From positions 1 through 31,373 of the forward strand of contig JBBDSJ010000082.1 in assembly GCA_040905025.1 (NCBI GenBank): a stretch of DNA of 31,373 bases, given 5' to 3'. This document shows, in pieces, positions 31,370 through 31,373 of this stretch. The position numbers and the translations under genes were made by a program. The number at the start of each line of letters is the position of its first letter. Position 1 is the first letter of the stretch. The DNA is from JBBDSJ01 sp040905025 (GTDB lineage: Bacteria; Pseudomonadota; Gammaproteobacteria; Methylohalomonadales; Methylohalomonadaceae). The notes below the pieces were generated by a model. That model saw nothing but the letters and a program-made list of their open reading frames with translations, was not told the origin of the DNA and made no database searches.

Positions 31370-31373
31370 CCAG

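Noticed and set aside
1..31373. CRISPR arrays, tRNA or rRNA genes, prophage or insertion-sequence transposase genes
   Set aside because: I saw no regularly spaced direct repeats, cloverleaf candidates, rRNA sequence or transposase/integrase reading frames.

Overview
The window reads as chromosomal DNA of a gammaproteobacterium. CarB, GreA, RlmE, FtsH, GlmM, TrxB, LeuB, Asd, FimV and TruA all look like gammaproteobacterial proteins, and two gene orders are typical of the group (rlmE-ftsH-glmM and leuB-asd-fimV-truA). I cannot place it more finely. Coding is dense, with short gaps, several good intrinsic terminators and a few repeat-rich gaps.

Layout. (1) 1-8337, plus strand: a shortened four-helix-bundle (23S-IVP type) gene, carB, greA, rlmE, ftsH, glmM. 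These cover pyrimidine/arginine precursor synthesis, transcript cleavage, 23S rRNA methylation, membrane proteolysis and peptidoglycan precursor synthesis. The folP gene usually found between ftsH and glmM is absent. (2) 8429-12596, plus: an unknown exported protein, a 2-Cys peroxiredoxin, thioredoxin reductase and a PiT phosphate permease preceded by a Pho-box-like repeat. (3) 12619-16261: a minus-strand GAF-PAS-PAS-GGDEF diguanylate cyclase whose GAF part is broken by a stop and a frameshift; a small membrane protein gene with an in-frame stop; and an exported Sel1/peptidoglycan-binding/LamG-like protein. (4) 16264-18321, minus: dapD and dapC of the succinylase lysine/diaminopimelate pathway, then a divergent EamA transporter. 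(5) 19296-22020: leuB between two inverted copies of a hairpin-chain repeat, then asd. (6) 22318-27672: a stand-alone FimV-core protein, a very large acidic FimV/HubP polar landmark protein, then truA. (7) 27824-31288: a periplasmic DUF4124-glutaredoxin protein (minus), a VapBC-type toxin-antitoxin pair with a clear promoter/operator, and an HlyB-like type I secretion ABC transporter that probably starts a secretion locus continuing beyond the window.

Functional links: dapC, dapD and asd all serve diaminopimelate synthesis and glmM supplies UDP-GlcNAc, so cell-wall precursors are a recurring theme. Peroxiredoxin and TrxB plausibly form a peroxide-reducing pair. The most unusual structure is the inverted pair of hairpin-array elements around leuB. 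Next come the run of disrupted reading frames at 13.9-14.9 kb, the repeated TAT-rich motif directly upstream of both carB and rlmE, and the FimV-core/FimV tandem.
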